From contig NC_089744.1 of assembly GCF_040412425.1 (NCBI RefSeq), positions 31,287,501 to 31,351,500 on the forward strand: a DNA stretch of 64,000 bases, read 5' to 3'. Shown piece by piece: positions 53,818 to 64,000 of this stretch. The notes beneath the pieces are model-generated. The model was given only the letters and a program-made list of their open reading frames with translations. It was not told the DNA's origin and did no database searches. A program made the position numbers and the translations under genes. The stretch comes from Macrobrachium rosenbergii. Lineage: Eukaryota; Arthropoda; Malacostraca; Decapoda; Palaemonidae. Each line of letters starts with the position of its first letter. Position 1 is the first letter of the stretch.

Positions 53818-54082
53818 GTTTGTGTATCGTGTCGGAACAAATCACAATTTTTTAAAGTACAAACCTGAGGTCCTTTACATTACATTTCATGCCCACCTCA
53901 TGCCACCCCTCAATCTGACACCTGGGCCGAAAGGCAAATTGTAATGTTTACATCCGGGCAGGCGGGACTCTCACCTCCCAGATGATAGTTAACTGCCTAA
54001 CCACCTTGTTCGTAAGTTCAATGGCCATTTCCAGCTTCGCTGAAAGTAATTCCTAATTTAAAGGACCCCAGGTTTGTATAGT
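53818..54082 (+). repeat. DIRS B2 internal complementary region and right terminal repeat
   Basis: GTATCGTGTCGGAACAAA then TACAAACCTGAGGTCC represent both element tips side by side; then the inverted terminal repeat ends CCAGGTTTGTATAGTCAGG. Confidence 0.7.
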
Positions 54083-54365
54083 CAGGAAAAATACAATTTA
54101 CCTTAAAAAAACTGTGATATTTTGAATGTTGCATGAATCTAAATTTTATTTTCTTATTTTTACCTTTCTAGCACCCAAAGGAATTCTTTATAATACTGCA
54201 TGATTTAAAAACACAGTGAAAATAGCATAATCTATGACTCCTGAGTTAATAGAGGAATGTAAACAACAAAAATTATGCACTTCTTATTAAAAACCAACTT
54301 GCGAACAATTTGAGGTACAAACGGCCATCCGAAACGTAAATTGTTCATAAGTCGGGTAGTTACTG

Positions 54366-55100
54366 TGTATTGCTGATCATGTGGGGCCAAGAATCTTGTT
54401 TCCATTTTTATTATAGCATGTCTTGGTGATTTGACAGAGATGTGTCAATTTTTTTCCAGAATTTTTGCCATACTTTTTGTACAGGAAAATTGCTTGGGTT
54501 GTCTGATGCATAATGTCTCCATGATATTCTTCCTCGTATAACTTCTTTTCGTAACTTGACAAGAGTTTGTTGTATATTGATTTCAATGCACAGTATTAAT
54601 TTCTGTTATTAGTTTTCAATTTTATCTATCAGTGTTAAAAAGGTCATTGCATAATAAGTTTCAGTAACAAAATTGTCTGATATTATTGCCTTAATGCTAA
54701 TTATCACTTGTCAAACAAGAAAAACAGCATGGCAATTACAGCGTAGCAAACGTGATCTACTCCTAACTTCTCACCTTGCAAGAGGCCTAATGGCAAACAA
54801 GAAAAACAGCATGGCAATTACAGTGTAGCACAGCAATCTACTCCTAACTTCTCTCCTTGCAAGAGGCCCAATAGGTCCCAATTTAAACAAATATAGTATA
54901 AGTCTACCCATTAAAATTTCAAGGATATAAAACTTTTCATTGGGTCTTAAAACTAAGTACTCAGCTTGACTGGAGTAGTCATGCTCTAAAAAAGCATAGT
55001 CGAACACAATTTCTGGAGCACAACCTTGGGACAAGTGAACTCTTGGACAAACCAGAGTGTAATGAAAATGTAGTGAAAGCCGAGACAGTCATTGTAGGAC
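54366..55100. other. No gene; contains an 82-bp tandem duplication
   Basis: 54712-54793 (CAAACAAGAAAAACAGCATG...) is repeated at 54794-54873 with a few changes. Nothing else supported. Confidence 0.7.
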
Positions 55101-55532
55101 AGGAGACAGTGCCCTCCTGTCCTGAGTCCTTTATATTCTATCACTGTGCCAACAAGGACTATTCTGGCTGAGACCAACTATAAGAGAATTTTTTGTAATT
55201 GGTTGGTCTGTCATATGGAGTCCTGGGGGGACCATTAGAGTGTAATTCCTTTGAGGACTCGCATCGGCTACCAGCAATAGGTTTTTCCTATGTCAAGACC
55301 TGTTTTATATATGAGGCGCAGTCTTTAGATCTTGCTTTGGTGATTCTGACCAGTTTACAAAAGTTGGGTCACCACTGTTCTACTTTGTTGTGTGGTCGTT
55401 TAATTCATAGCATGCACATCTTGGATATGGCAGTTTTTTGTTGGTGTTGTTGCTCGAGCAAAGTGGAATTCACAGATGAAAAAGTCCCATGTCATTTTGA
55501 GAATTATGCATTTGTTCCATTGTCATGATCTG

Positions 55533-55766
55533 TTATTCATCATTTCCTTCAGGATCTTGTGATATAAAATTATAATCCCAAATAGGGTTATGGGCATTAA
55601 AATTGCCAGCTATCAGGAGGGGCCCTTGAAGATTACTTATTAATACTTGTAAGTTTTCAAATTGTAATTTTATTTGATTAATTATATAAGTTGCAGAGTG
55701 TATAGATATTGTTTTCTGTTTGTAACATGATTGCTGAACATTATAAATTAGTATTACTGTATTCAA
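55533..55766 (-). pseudogene. LINE J2 endonuclease, middle part
   Basis: 78-residue frame with LQVLISNLQGPLLIAGNFNA and HNPIWDY, the endonuclease block with catalytic Asp/Asn; here GNFNAH replaces the usual GDFNAH, so the Asp is lost. Confidence 0.75.
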
Positions 55767-55794
55767 AATTACTTTATGGGAAGGGTAGAGCTAT

Positions 55795-56185
55795 CTCCAA
55801 ACCTATTGATTACCTAAACCTGTTGGGGAAAGCTGCTGACCAACTATACTTCCTCAGAGGAGGAGTTCAGGGTTCTCTGTGATTTACCGATGTCTCCCAT
55901 TGGCATGGGGGTAGGGGGTATGGTGCCTCCCTACACGGATCTTAAGACAACTGAGTACGTACTGGGTTACGGGTCATTTGCTAAGGGATTGCCCAAGAGG
56001 TAGACTCACACCTGTACTCAGCCTATTATGGCACCTTCCAGACACACTAGGGCACTCGCCCTCCTTTCTGAAAATACCTTCCTCCTAATTAGAGTAGTTA
56101 GTCTCCAGCCATGAAAGTCAATAGGTTTGTGTCCATGTAGGAACAAATACCAAATTTTTAAAGTACTATGTATTTCTGAGTTCAG
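55795..56185 (+). repeat. DIRS-type 3' terminal fragment (family C)
   Basis: The end GTCCATGTAGGAACAAATAC with AAATTTTTAAAGTAC matches the B2 stretch GTGTCGGAACAAATCAC with TTTAAAGTAC at 53828-53860. Adjacent to the next fragment with no gap. Confidence 0.55.
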
Positions 56186-56788
56186 CCCCGTGTCAGCCGG
56201 TGAAATTCCATTCTAACTCGAATTTCTAGGTATAAATATTGCTAAATATACCAGAGAAAAAAGCTTTCAGGAATGCTGGAGTTACTACCCCAGATCGAGC
56301 GTCTTCTAATGAAGACGTCGGTATAACCGAGGGTGAGTGAAAGAATCACAACCACAGAGCCACACTCGACAGACATCCCCATGTCAAGATCCCCGGGAAG
56401 AGCGAGGGGCCGCACCAGCGCCCACGCTCACCCCGCCCCACGCCGGCGACTCCAGCGCCATCTGAACTCATTCCATTTCTAGCACTCGTTTTGATCCCAG
56501 ATTTGTTTGTGGCTTGTGTTTTTTGGCGTGATTTGCCTTTATTTCACCATGTCGTCAAGCACCTTTACTGTTTCCAAGTTAAGTACCATATTCTTGTGGG
56601 GTTTTTCTGATAAGTTTGGCTGTTTTACTTCGTATTTAGATATTATACGTGAATCTTGTTGGGACGCTGCGGCGTCCCCTTGTCAGCCATGTCGACCGCG
56701 AGATTCGCTCGTTCAGCTTGTGCTGTTCGGGCTTCTCTTGGTCGGTTACATTATTTATCATTCCCCCCATAGGATTCATCCTGGCGGT
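56186..56788 (+). mobile_element. DIRS family A 5' fragment
   Basis: Begins TTTCTGAGTTCAGCCCCGTG, then CAGCCGGTGAAATTCC and follows the 26441-25800 sequence (read on the minus strand) through the leader ORF to about 56788. It holds the 5' terminal repeat and leader only. Confidence 0.85.
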
Positions 56789-56803
56789 GTGTATTTTTCA
56801 TAG
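56507..56803 (+). other. Leader ORF of the DIRS family A fragment
   Basis: Open frame parallel to 26106-25816: MWLVFFGVICLYFTMSSSTF, then DKFGCF and SPCQPCRPR. Most differences from copy 2 are conservative. The GT that could be a donor in copy 2 (CGAGGTACG) reads CGAGATTCG here. Confidence 0.55.
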
Positions 56804-57045
56804 GTATACAAACCACAACACTTCAAAAATGGAGGAAACCCTCCTCTGCCTCCTCACTTCTGCCAGCGATGAATATCTTGCAACCAAAAGTCCAATGGGG
56901 GAAAGTCGCCATGAAGGGGCATATCCCTCCCCCTACCTTCGTGGGTATCTCCCTTGTTAGTTAGTACACAGGCTGAGTCCAGTGCATGAGCAAAGGTACT
57001 CCAGACATGAAAGGTTGTGATTTGTATACTTAGGAAAAATATTAT
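56789..57045. repeat. Solo DIRS-type terminal element
   Basis: Left TTCATAGGTATACAAACCAC and right GTGATTTGTATACTTAGGAA are inverse. The inside matches 17270-17350 in reverse. About 255 bp, non-coding. Confidence 0.6.
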
Positions 57046-57053
57046 ATAAAAAT

Positions 57054-57260
57054 TTAGTATAATGTGTTTATGTGTTGCAGTTCCCAAGTTACCTTCTTGT
57101 AATGTTGTTGGTAGTAAAAACAGTATCTGACCGATGATGGCACTGGTTTGTTTGCTTGTTGTAAACACAAGACTTTTGGTTCATAGTATCTAAGGAGATA
57201 CTGTATTTCTCCAAGGTGAAATCTGATCATAAGACCACTGCATTCCACTGGATTATATAA
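57054..57260 (-). pseudogene. LINE J2 endonuclease, N-terminal part
   Basis: Reads ECSGLMIRFHLGEIQYLLRY then YEPKVLCLQQANKPVPS. It matches the QWN...L...YEP..LCLQET start of LINE endonucleases. The catalytic Glu of LQET is changed to Gln (LQQAN), and a frame change lies upstream. Confidence 0.75.
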
Positions 57261-58239
57261 TTATTAAATTTCTTATGTAAGAATAGAGAGATTTTATGGC
57301 TTACAAAAGTCAATTTTTTACTATTTGTCCTATTATAACTGAAGTTATATTTTTGTTGTTTAGAAATTTCATATATATTGAAATAGATTTATTATATTTG
57401 GGTTTAACCATTTCATTACTAGTGCGTGTTTTAGATCTTTCATTTGAATTTTTTCTCCCAGTTTATCTATGACATTTATGTTTTTTATGTCAAGTGATTG
57501 ATACGAATTTATTTTTTTCATGAATTTCTATTTCATTAGTCTCTTTATTTCTGTTTTATTTAATTTTGTATGAGTTTGTTATTCTGTCTTTCGTTATGTT
57601 CTTGTTATCATTTCTTATTGTATGTATGATACTGTTGTGTTATGTTCTTGTTTTCATTGCAGATGTAATGTATGTTCCCAGTAAAGCGTGTACAGTATCA
57701 TATCCTCGTATGTCATCATGTGTTTCTTTCTCTTGTTTTTTGTATGAATTTTTGTTGTGCTAGGTATTGGGGATGAGTTGATAATCTCCCCTCACTTATT
57801 TTCATTTCTTTTATCTTTATTTTGAGGTGGAACCTATCTTAATTGGTTTGTTATTTGTAATGTTAATAGACTAATTTTGTATGTTTCTTGACACTAGTTG
57901 TTGTCTCTTTTTTTTTTAGTTTGATGGGTGGATTAGTCTCATTATGGTCGCTGGTATTTTGTTTCTTATTTTTAGTAGTGCTTCTTAATTGTCCTTCTGA
58001 AATGCAGAAAAAGTATTTTGGTGGTTTTCTGCTAATTCCTCTGTGATGGTTTGGTTAATTTGCCTAACTTCAATGCTGTATTGTTTATGGATTTATTTTC
58101 ATTCAAAATATTTTTTTTATAGTGTATGTTTTTTTTGGCTGTATTTTATCTGTTATATGACTGTTTTGATTTTTATTACTTTTTTGTGCAGTGTTGCTGT
58201 ACATAGGCTTTTTTTGCTGGATTATTAAACCCTCTTACT
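57261..58239. other. AT-rich stretch inside LINE J2
   Basis: Low-complexity T-rich plus strand without a supported gene. Small hydrophobic frames (57566-57763, 58043-58228) follow from the T-rich composition. Confidence 0.5.
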
Positions 58240-58800
58240 TTCAGTTGCAGTTAAGCCTCTCTAATGGCCATTACAGTTCTATCTAAAGTTATGTTCTGTG
58301 TCGTATATGAAATGTGCTCAGTCTTGAGATCTCATTTGGTGATTCTGACCACAGTTTATGCAAGTTGCTTTGCCACAGTTTCACTCTGTTGTGTGGTCAT
58401 TTGATCCACAGTGTACATATCTAGAGTTGCAGTGGCATTTTTTGTTATATGTCCATAGTTACTGCAATTTTTGCATTGTAAGGGTTTAAGTACACTTGGT
58501 CTTACTTCTCTGTTTTGACCCAAAATTTTAATTTTCTATAGGATATTTAGTCTTCTAGATTTTAGTTTTGATACGTTTAGGGATGTTTCTTTATTTTTAT
58601 TTTTTGGAATACTGTAGATTTCTTAGTCTTGAACATTATTGTATTTTTTATATGAAAGTCTAATATTTTTCAAATGCTTCATCTGAATTATTGGGCAGTA
58701 TGTTTATCCCTTGTACACTATTCATTGTGTTGGCTTGTTACTTTAACTTGTGAGTAAAGTATAGATTGCATTGCAAGATAACTCTCAAAGATAGATTTTT
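58240..58800 (-). pseudogene. LINE J2 gag, zinc-knuckle part
   Basis: Minus strand shows LQCKNCSNYGHITKNATATL, a CCHC-like start in which the last Cys is replaced, then several stops. Similar sequence at 55300-55440. Confidence 0.55.
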
Positions 58801-58841
58801 TGTGGTTTCAATTAAGCATACATTTTTTTTTTGTTCTGACA

Positions 58842-59517
58842 AGTATACAAACCCTCGGTCTTTATGTAGGGGATTTACTTTCAGCTCAAACTGGAGCGTG
58901 GAGTGGGCCATTTAACTTAAAACAAGGTGGATATTGGTAGTTGGCTACCGACAGAAGGGGAGGAATCCCCTCCCTCCAGTTAGTACGCATTCACTTTACT
59001 TTTTGGCTGCATCTGAGACAGATGTCTCTTCTGCTGCCTGCCATTCGACTTAATTCTTTATTATTCTTTTCTTTTTTAATGTAATTTTTGTTTTTAGATA
59101 TTTTGCCAATTTTGAAATAATGCAACAGGTTCTGTTCTTTTACATTTTGCTATTTTCGCCCTTTCTTGCTGCGTAGTTATTCTACTCATTTATGCTACGT
59201 AGTTGTTTTCTACTCATTTTAGTCTGAGCCTTTCTTTTTAATTCCGTCTCTAACTTGGTTTTGCCTTTTTGATATAATACAAACTCAGCTTGGTCTTAAA
59301 CTTGGTGTTTGTTCTTTTATTCTGTTATATCTTTTTTCTATTATGTACCCAAGGAGAGAGGACTGTCTCTTGCCTGCCAACCATTCTAATTTTAGATGTG
59401 TTCTCAGCCTCGTTTTATCGAACATCCTTATTCTACATCTTTTTTTGTTTGTTCTGAAGTGTTTTCTCTATGAACAAGCAGTTTTTCTTTCGACTATACA
59501 ATTACTTGGAATACAGT
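58842..59517 (+). mobile_element. DIRS B-like 5' fragment
   Basis: TATACAAACCCTCGGTCTTT at 58844 followed by CTTTCAGCTCAAACTGGAGC and CAAGGTGGATATTGGTAGTT parallels the B3 5' end. It ends where B3 begins, so B3 appears inserted in, or next to, an older relative. Confidence 0.65.
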
Positions 59518-59782
59518 TTGTTCCGACACAATATACAAACCCTCGGTCCTTTACATTAGGATTACTTTCAGGCGTAGGCTGGAAACGGCCGTTGAACTTC
59601 AAACAAGGTGGTTAGGCAGTTAACTACTGTCCGGGAGGCGGGAGTACCACCTGCCCGGATGTAAACATTCCAATTTTCTTTCGGCCGTCGTAGCGTTCAG
59701 ACGTTGTCTTCATCGCTCTCTGCCTGACTGCATTTTTTCGTCACTTTGGTGGGAAATCTTTGTTTTTTCTTGTAATTCCATT

Positions 59783-62700
59783 ATGGACAAGCCATCTAAG
59801 CCTTCCTATCCCCAGCGTGTATGTCCCGGGGTGGGAGGGAAGAAATGTAATTCTTTTAGGTCTAGCGTCGACGCGGACCCACACGCTCTCTGCCCATCTT
59901 GCAGGGGGCGTGTGTGTTCATGCGACGCTCCCTGTAATGAATGTTGTCTTGGTCCCCTGAGCAATGGAGGAAGTTCGAGGGGAGGAGACATTACCATCGT
60001 GAGCCTACCAAGGAGTCATCCGAGGGTAATACGCCCCCGACGACTCCAGTGGTGGTGAATGTGTCGGGTTCATTTCTCCCTTCCGGCGAGCTTCCCCTTC
60101 TTGCTCCCTCTCCCTTGGGTGAGGACTCCCCCTCCCCTTCCTCTTTTGTTTCATCGCTTGTGGAAGGGCGCGGGGGAGAGTTGGACCGGGACATCCTCTC
60201 GGGGGTCTCTTCCCGTTCTGGAGGGGAGTTTTCCTCCAGAGCGGGTAGAGGCTTCCCAAACTAACCCGACTTTCGCTTCAGGTCTCGGGCTGGATAGCTA
60301 GGCTACGAACTCATCATCAACCTGGCTACACCTGGGCCTACTTGGCACGTCACTGGAGGGACTGGTCTCTCATCTTTCCACCACTCTAGTGACTACTCAC
60401 TCGGCTACGACAGCCACTGCAACATCAGTCACCATGTCTAGGTTCGCCCAGCTCCCGGTATTGGTAGCCTAGCACCTGGATACCCAGGTCTCGGCTTCCC
60501 CTGCCATGCAACATGCGGTACTGCTGCCTCCTGGGTTCCTGGCCCCGTTCATGCGTCCGGGCCCCGCCTACATAGTGACATCATCCTTCCCTTATGTGAC
60601 TGTCGCTGCTCCCGTTGCTGACCCTGGCCCGTCTTCGACTACAGTTCCTCGCTTCTTGATCCAGCCCGGCTCTTCGTCTGTTCCTCTCCCCATTCCTTCA
60701 ACTCTGGCGCAGCCCGGCCCGGCTACCCACGCACCACCCATGCCTGCATTCCCGGCCCCGCCCACTTTCTTATCTGGCTGGCACGCGGTTGCTCCCGCCC
60801 AGGTAAGTGCTTGCCTGAGCACCGCAGTCTCTACCTGGGATGTGCCTTCTGCTGCAGCCCCTCCTACTGTTCCTGAGACTTCGGGTGCGCCCGCCTGGTT
60901 TGGGGATCTGACGATGATACTGAAGCAGACGGTGAAGAAGAAGACGAGGTCTAGAAAGGTGTCGTCATCTTCGTCTTCGTCATCGTCTTCGTCTGCTGCC
61001 TCTCCTGCTTCTCCTTCCGAGGCTTCGCAGCCAAAGAAGAAGAAGCCTGCCTCTCCCCCCCCAAGAAGTCTCGCACTGAGACTTCCAAGGGTCTGCCTCC
61101 TTCCACAGGGAAGGCAGTGCGATCTCTCATTGGCTCTTCCCGATCCTCGGATCAGGGAACCTCTTCCCTGGCCTCCGGGTCAGTCGCATCGGGAGCCAAG
61201 GGCGTGCAGACCAAGGTTTGCACCACCCCCCGGCTGCGCCTAAGAAAATTCCTGCTTCTAAGGCCAGCGAGTCCGCATCGGACACTCGTACGTGAGTTGC
61301 TCCGAGTACCCGGGTCCCCAAGGAGACCCGGGTACCCCAGGCTGATACGGGAGAAACTTCTCGCCGTACAGACCAGGGCGTGGGGCGAGAGAAAGAACCC
61401 GGGTATGCAGGTGCCCCAGCTCTTCCTGCTGGCACTCCTGTGAGTGCCAAGTCAGGTTCCCGGGTTAGCGCTTCGGCCTCTCAGGGCCGAACGCCAGGAG
61501 AGGTGGAGAGGAGGGCCCCTGCTCAGTCTTCCCGAGAGGCTACAGCCTCGAAGAAGACTGGGGCGCATCCAGAGGACAGCACAAGCTCGCACCAGCCAGA
61601 CGCGCGCTTGACTCCTCCCAGTCCCTGGCCACGTCCACGCGGCCAGCCTGGCTCGGGGGAAGTGAGAGCTCGGCTCGTGCGAGCCGCTCCGCTCTCCTCG
61701 GGAGACTGCTTCGCCTAGGCGAAAACAGTCTCCTCGACCTGGGCTGCCGTCACCACCGCGGGTTGGTGACCGCTCCCGGCCCGCTGCCTCTGTTGGTTCT
61801 GCCTGCAAAGCCAGTGGGAGCGCCCGATCTTCCTCGCCTGTCCCCTCCGCCCCTTCGGCTTCTTCTAAGGGGCGCGAGTCGGACGGGAAGAGCTCTGGCG
61901 AGTTTTCTCCCCAGAGTTCTACCTCGTGGACGTATGAGCCTGGCTCGGTCCTTGGCTCAACCAGGTCTTACGCCCGCGTGGTCCAAGAAGGATCACGGGG
62001 TCTGCTGAGGTTCTCCCTCCTGTAGGGAGAGTAGATTGGGAGGAACGCACCCTGGAAGGACTTGAGGGTCCTCTGCCCCAGGATGCGGACACCCCGAGAT
62101 ACAGAGGACTTTTGCGGAGGTTATTGCGCGGATTCGTCAGCACAATGACCTCGGGGAAGGGACCACTGCCTCTTCTGTGGATCGTCCGTCATGCCTCGAA
62201 TCCTTTTGGGGACCCAAGAAGGAACCCAAGGCTTCGGTGGGGCTGCTATGGTCCACGCTTGCCAAGGGGGTCCTCGACCAGGTGAACAGTCTTGTGTCTG
62301 GGCAAGACAGCTTACTTCGTTCGAGCCGCTCGGATAAGCCGGTCCTTCACATATCGAAGATAGCTGCTTCCTTGGGCGCTATCGTACCTGGGGAGGACTC
62401 CGCCTTTGGGAGACTGTGCCAGTCTGGGGGTAGGGCTATTTCCTACCTCGCCCACCAGACTGCAAACCTGTGGGCAAACCTGGTTCTGAAGCAGAGAGAT
62501 GCCGTTCTCTCTCGCTTCTCCAGGTCTGTAGGTCTCAAGTCAGCAGTCGCCCTTAGGAATGGACCGTTGCTGGGTTCCTCCTTTCTCTTCCTTAGAGAGT
62601 TGGTGGATGCTGCGGTAGACAAACGCCGGGCCGATGACAGCGACCGGCTTGTCCACCAGGCAGTGGCCAAGACCTCCGGGTCTTCGCTTTCCACTGCGGC

Positions 62701-62880
62701 CAGGTCTTCAGGCCAGGCTGGCACTTCCTCAGCCCCTAAGAAGTCCCAGTCTTCGAAGGGGTCCCGAGGAAACACCCAGCCTTCTTCTTCCTTGAGAAGG
62801 GGGGTCCCTCCCGCCCTTTTCAGCCCACTTTCCGAGCCGGTAAAGGGGGCAAAGGGAAGAAGAAGAAGGGGAAACACTAG
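59783..62880 (+). pseudogene. DIRS B3 gag
   Basis: Met at 59783: MDKPSKPSYPQRVCPGVGGK, KCNSFRSSVDADPHALCPSC, RGRVCSCDAPCNEC, then (other frame) CSWSPEQWRKF. The Cys-rich block likely binds zinc. A Ser/Pro-rich middle includes a Ser run at 60962-61000. The C-terminal domain is at 62177-62880: CLESFWGPKKEPKASVGLLW, IAASLGAIVPGEDSAFGRLC, LVDAAVDKRRADDSDRLVHQ and a basic tail. Against B2 about 190-250 bp are missing between DKP and ISKIA (near 62340). Frames change several times upstream of 62177. Confidence 0.75.
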
Positions 62881-62972
62881 GGGCGGCATTCCCCCCCAAA
62901 AGCTGCCGAAGGTGGGGGTGCCTGTCAAGCCATTGGGCAACATGGTAGTGACATGGAGCCGAGACCTGGATA

Positions 62973-63840
62973 GTGGATGTTCTTCGGGAGGGATATCTAC
63001 TACCCTTCGAGTCTCGGCCTCCCCTCACCTACTCTCCGGTCCATCTCCAAACTTATGTTCCAGGATCTTCGAAGGACACCGCACTACAGCAAGAAGTGCA
63101 AGCCATGCTGAGCAAGGGTGCTGTAGAAGTCGTGTTGGACCAGTCCCCAAGCTTTTACAGCCGTGTCTTTCTCGTAAAGAAAGCCTCAAGGGGATGGAGA
63201 CCGGTCATAGACCTCTCTCCCCTGAACCGTTTCGTTCGCCAGACTCGGTTCACGATGGAAACGGTGCAATCCGTGCTGGCCTCCATCAGGGAGAACAACT
63301 TCATGCTTACGGTGGACCTGAAGGATGCGTATTTTCAAATACCCATTCATCTGTCCTCTTGCAAGTACCTCTGCTTTGTCCTCGGGGAGATGGTCTTCCA
63401 GTTCAGGGGACTTTGTTTCGAGCTCTCGACCGCTCCCCAGGTGTTCGCGAGAGTTCTCTCTCGTGTCAGCTTGGGCCCACTCGCACGGGATACGTCTACT
63501 GAGGTATCTCGACGACTGGCTAGTCCTGGCGGGCTCTCACTCGCAGTTGCTACAGGACAGGGATCGGCTCCTCGAGTTTTGCCGGGATCTAGGGATCGTG
63601 GTAAATCTAGAGAAGTCAGATCTCACCCCCAAGCAGAGGATAAAGTACCTGGGCATGCTGATAGACACGGTGGCAGTGAAAGTCTTTCCATCGGACTCTC
63701 ATATCAGCAAGTTCAGGCAGGCAGCACAACTGTTCCTGTCACGACAGGAGCAGCCAGCCCGGCAATGGCAAGTTGTCATCGGTCACCTGTCGTGTTTGGA
63801 GAAGCTAGTAGCTAGTACCTCATGGGCGTCTTTGCGTCTT
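62973..63840 (+). pseudogene. DIRS B3 reverse transcriptase, one frameshift
   Basis: Open from 62973: KGAVEVVLDQSPSFYSRVFL, RGWRPVIDLSPLNRFVRQTR, MLTVDLKDAYFQIPIHLSS and CFELSTAPQVFARV. A single base is missing near 63450 (GAGAGTTCTCTC against GAGAGTGTTCATCTTG in B2), which throws the frame. The catalytic box is intact at nucleotide level: RYLDDWLVLAGSH (about 63498-63536) in the next frame. A Gly to Glu change occurs in CFELS. Nearest to intact of the family B polymerases. Confidence 0.85.
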
Positions 63841-64000
63841 TACCTGCGGTCTCTTCAGTGGAGACTAAAGGAATATTGGTCCCAGTCCCGAGACCCCCAG
63901 TCCTTCCTCATCCCTCTTTCCGAGGAGGTGAGGGAGGACCTTCACTGGTGGACAGACGACAGGAACCTCTTGATAGGAGTATCCCTGCATCCTCCCTTCC
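63841..64000 (+). pseudogene. DIRS B3 RT end / RNase H start, cut by window end
   Basis: Matches 51290-51440 of B2 (LQWRLKEYWSQS, then EVREDLHWWTDDRNLLIGVS). Continues outside the window. Confidence 0.75.

Larger units (their letters stand above)
46968..54082 (+). mobile_element. DIRS-like retrotransposon, family B copy B2, both termini present
   Basis: The 5' end (ATACAAACCTGAGGTCCTTT, GCGAAGCTGGAAACGGCC, CGCCTGCCCGGATGTAAACA) is mirrored by the 3' end at 53935-54082. An extra copy of the tip, TACAAACCTGAGGTCC, sits at 53858-53873 next to TGTATCGTGTCGGAACAAA, the inverse of the B3 tip (TTTGTTCCGACACAATATAC). That arrangement matches the internal complementary region expected for DIRS replication through a circle. 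7.1 kb with gag, RT, RNase H and recombinase. All three enzymes carry fatal changes. Confidence 0.88.
46454..54365. mobile_element. pogo-like TIR element split by DIRS B2
   Basis: Left end CAGTCACCACCCTACTTACG and GTTACGAACATTCAGAG; right end GTAAATTGTTCATAAGTCGG and GTAGTTACTG, an inverse match. TA precedes the left end. Without DIRS B2 it is about 0.8 kb and non-coding. Confidence 0.7.
55100..58800 (-). mobile_element. LINE J2 remnant, split by DIRS terminal fragments
   Basis: On the minus strand: a zinc-knuckle gag near 58480-58400 (LQCKNCSNYGHITKN), endonuclease start at 57260-57054 (RFHLGEIQYLLRYYEPKVLC), and endonuclease continuation at 55766-55533 (GPLLIAGNFNAHNPIWDYNF). The endonuclease is cut between 57050 and 55790 by DIRS-derived pieces. 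Gag contains stops. Direction and order fit one LINE. A second similar gag-like block at 55300-55440 repeats part of 58300-58440, so pieces from more than one copy may be present. Confidence 0.7.
59518..64000 (+). mobile_element. DIRS-like retrotransposon, family B copy B3 (3' end outside window)
   Basis: Starts TTTGTTCCGACACAATATAC then AAACCCTCGGTCCTTTACAT, TTTCAGGCGTAGGCTGGAAA and CGCCTGCCCGGATGTAAACA. Carries gag (59783-62880) and reverse transcriptase (62973 onward), then RNase H begins at the window end. Close to B2 but with a different set of lesions. Confidence 0.88.

Noticed and set aside
57566..58228. Small membrane proteins
   Set aside because: Hydrophobic frames arise from T-rich composition; no start context, homology or splice support.
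62177..63502. A 441-residue open frame as a gag-pol fusion
   Set aside because: The gag part is real to about 62880, but past that the RT motifs are in another frame, so the tail is a shadow.

Overview
The window is eukaryotic, intron-rich and dominated by transposable elements. I infer an arthropod, most likely a decapod crustacean. The reasons are several tyrosine-recombinase (DIRS-like) retrotransposons, a group known to be common in decapods; a LINE 3' tail ending in a long (AAT)n run; many (TA)n arrays; and a host gene spread over huge introns. I see no bacterial operon, CRISPR array, tRNA or rRNA.

The only host gene I can support is the 3' end of SMG8, a subunit of the SMG1 kinase complex in nonsense-mediated mRNA decay. 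It appears as three + strand coding exons at 16435-16590, 35886-36066 and 37171-37483 (stop codon), with matching splice phases. The first visible intron is about 19.3 kb and is filled with nested elements. Earlier SMG8 exons must lie before position 1.

Layout. 1-4920: DIRS family A copy 1 (+), entering from outside the window. 5987-7128: pogo/Tigger-like MITE. 7387-10195: dead piggyBac-like transposase (-). 10530-15896: LINE J1 (+), split by a TTAA-flanked element (T1, 11035-13636) full of about 0.4-kb tandem units. 16435: SMG8 exon. 16820-28925: an RTE-like LINE broken by two TTAA-flanked insertions (T2 and T3), with a complete DIRS family A copy 2 (-, 18081-26441) inside T2, plus a long hairpin. 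28929-33466: DIRS family B copy B1 (+). 33527-35257: mariner fragment joined to a Gypsy fragment (-). 35886-37483: last SMG8 exons. 37484-46450: microsatellites, several small TIR elements, a 190-bp tandem duplication and a LINE RT remnant (-). 46454-54365: pogo-like element containing DIRS B2 (+, 46968-54082). 55100-58800: LINE J2 (-) interrupted by a cluster of DIRS terminal fragments. 58842-64000: DIRS B-like fragment and DIRS B3 (+), which runs off the end.

How it fits together. Most element genes carry stops, frameshifts or deletions. The exception is the recombinase of DIRS A copy 2, whose visible catalytic residues are intact. The nest can be read as a time series: LINEs are oldest, TTAA elements inserted into them, and DIRS copies inserted into those. 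Removing the TTAA insertions restores LINE reading frames across the junctions, which fixes the element boundaries to the base.
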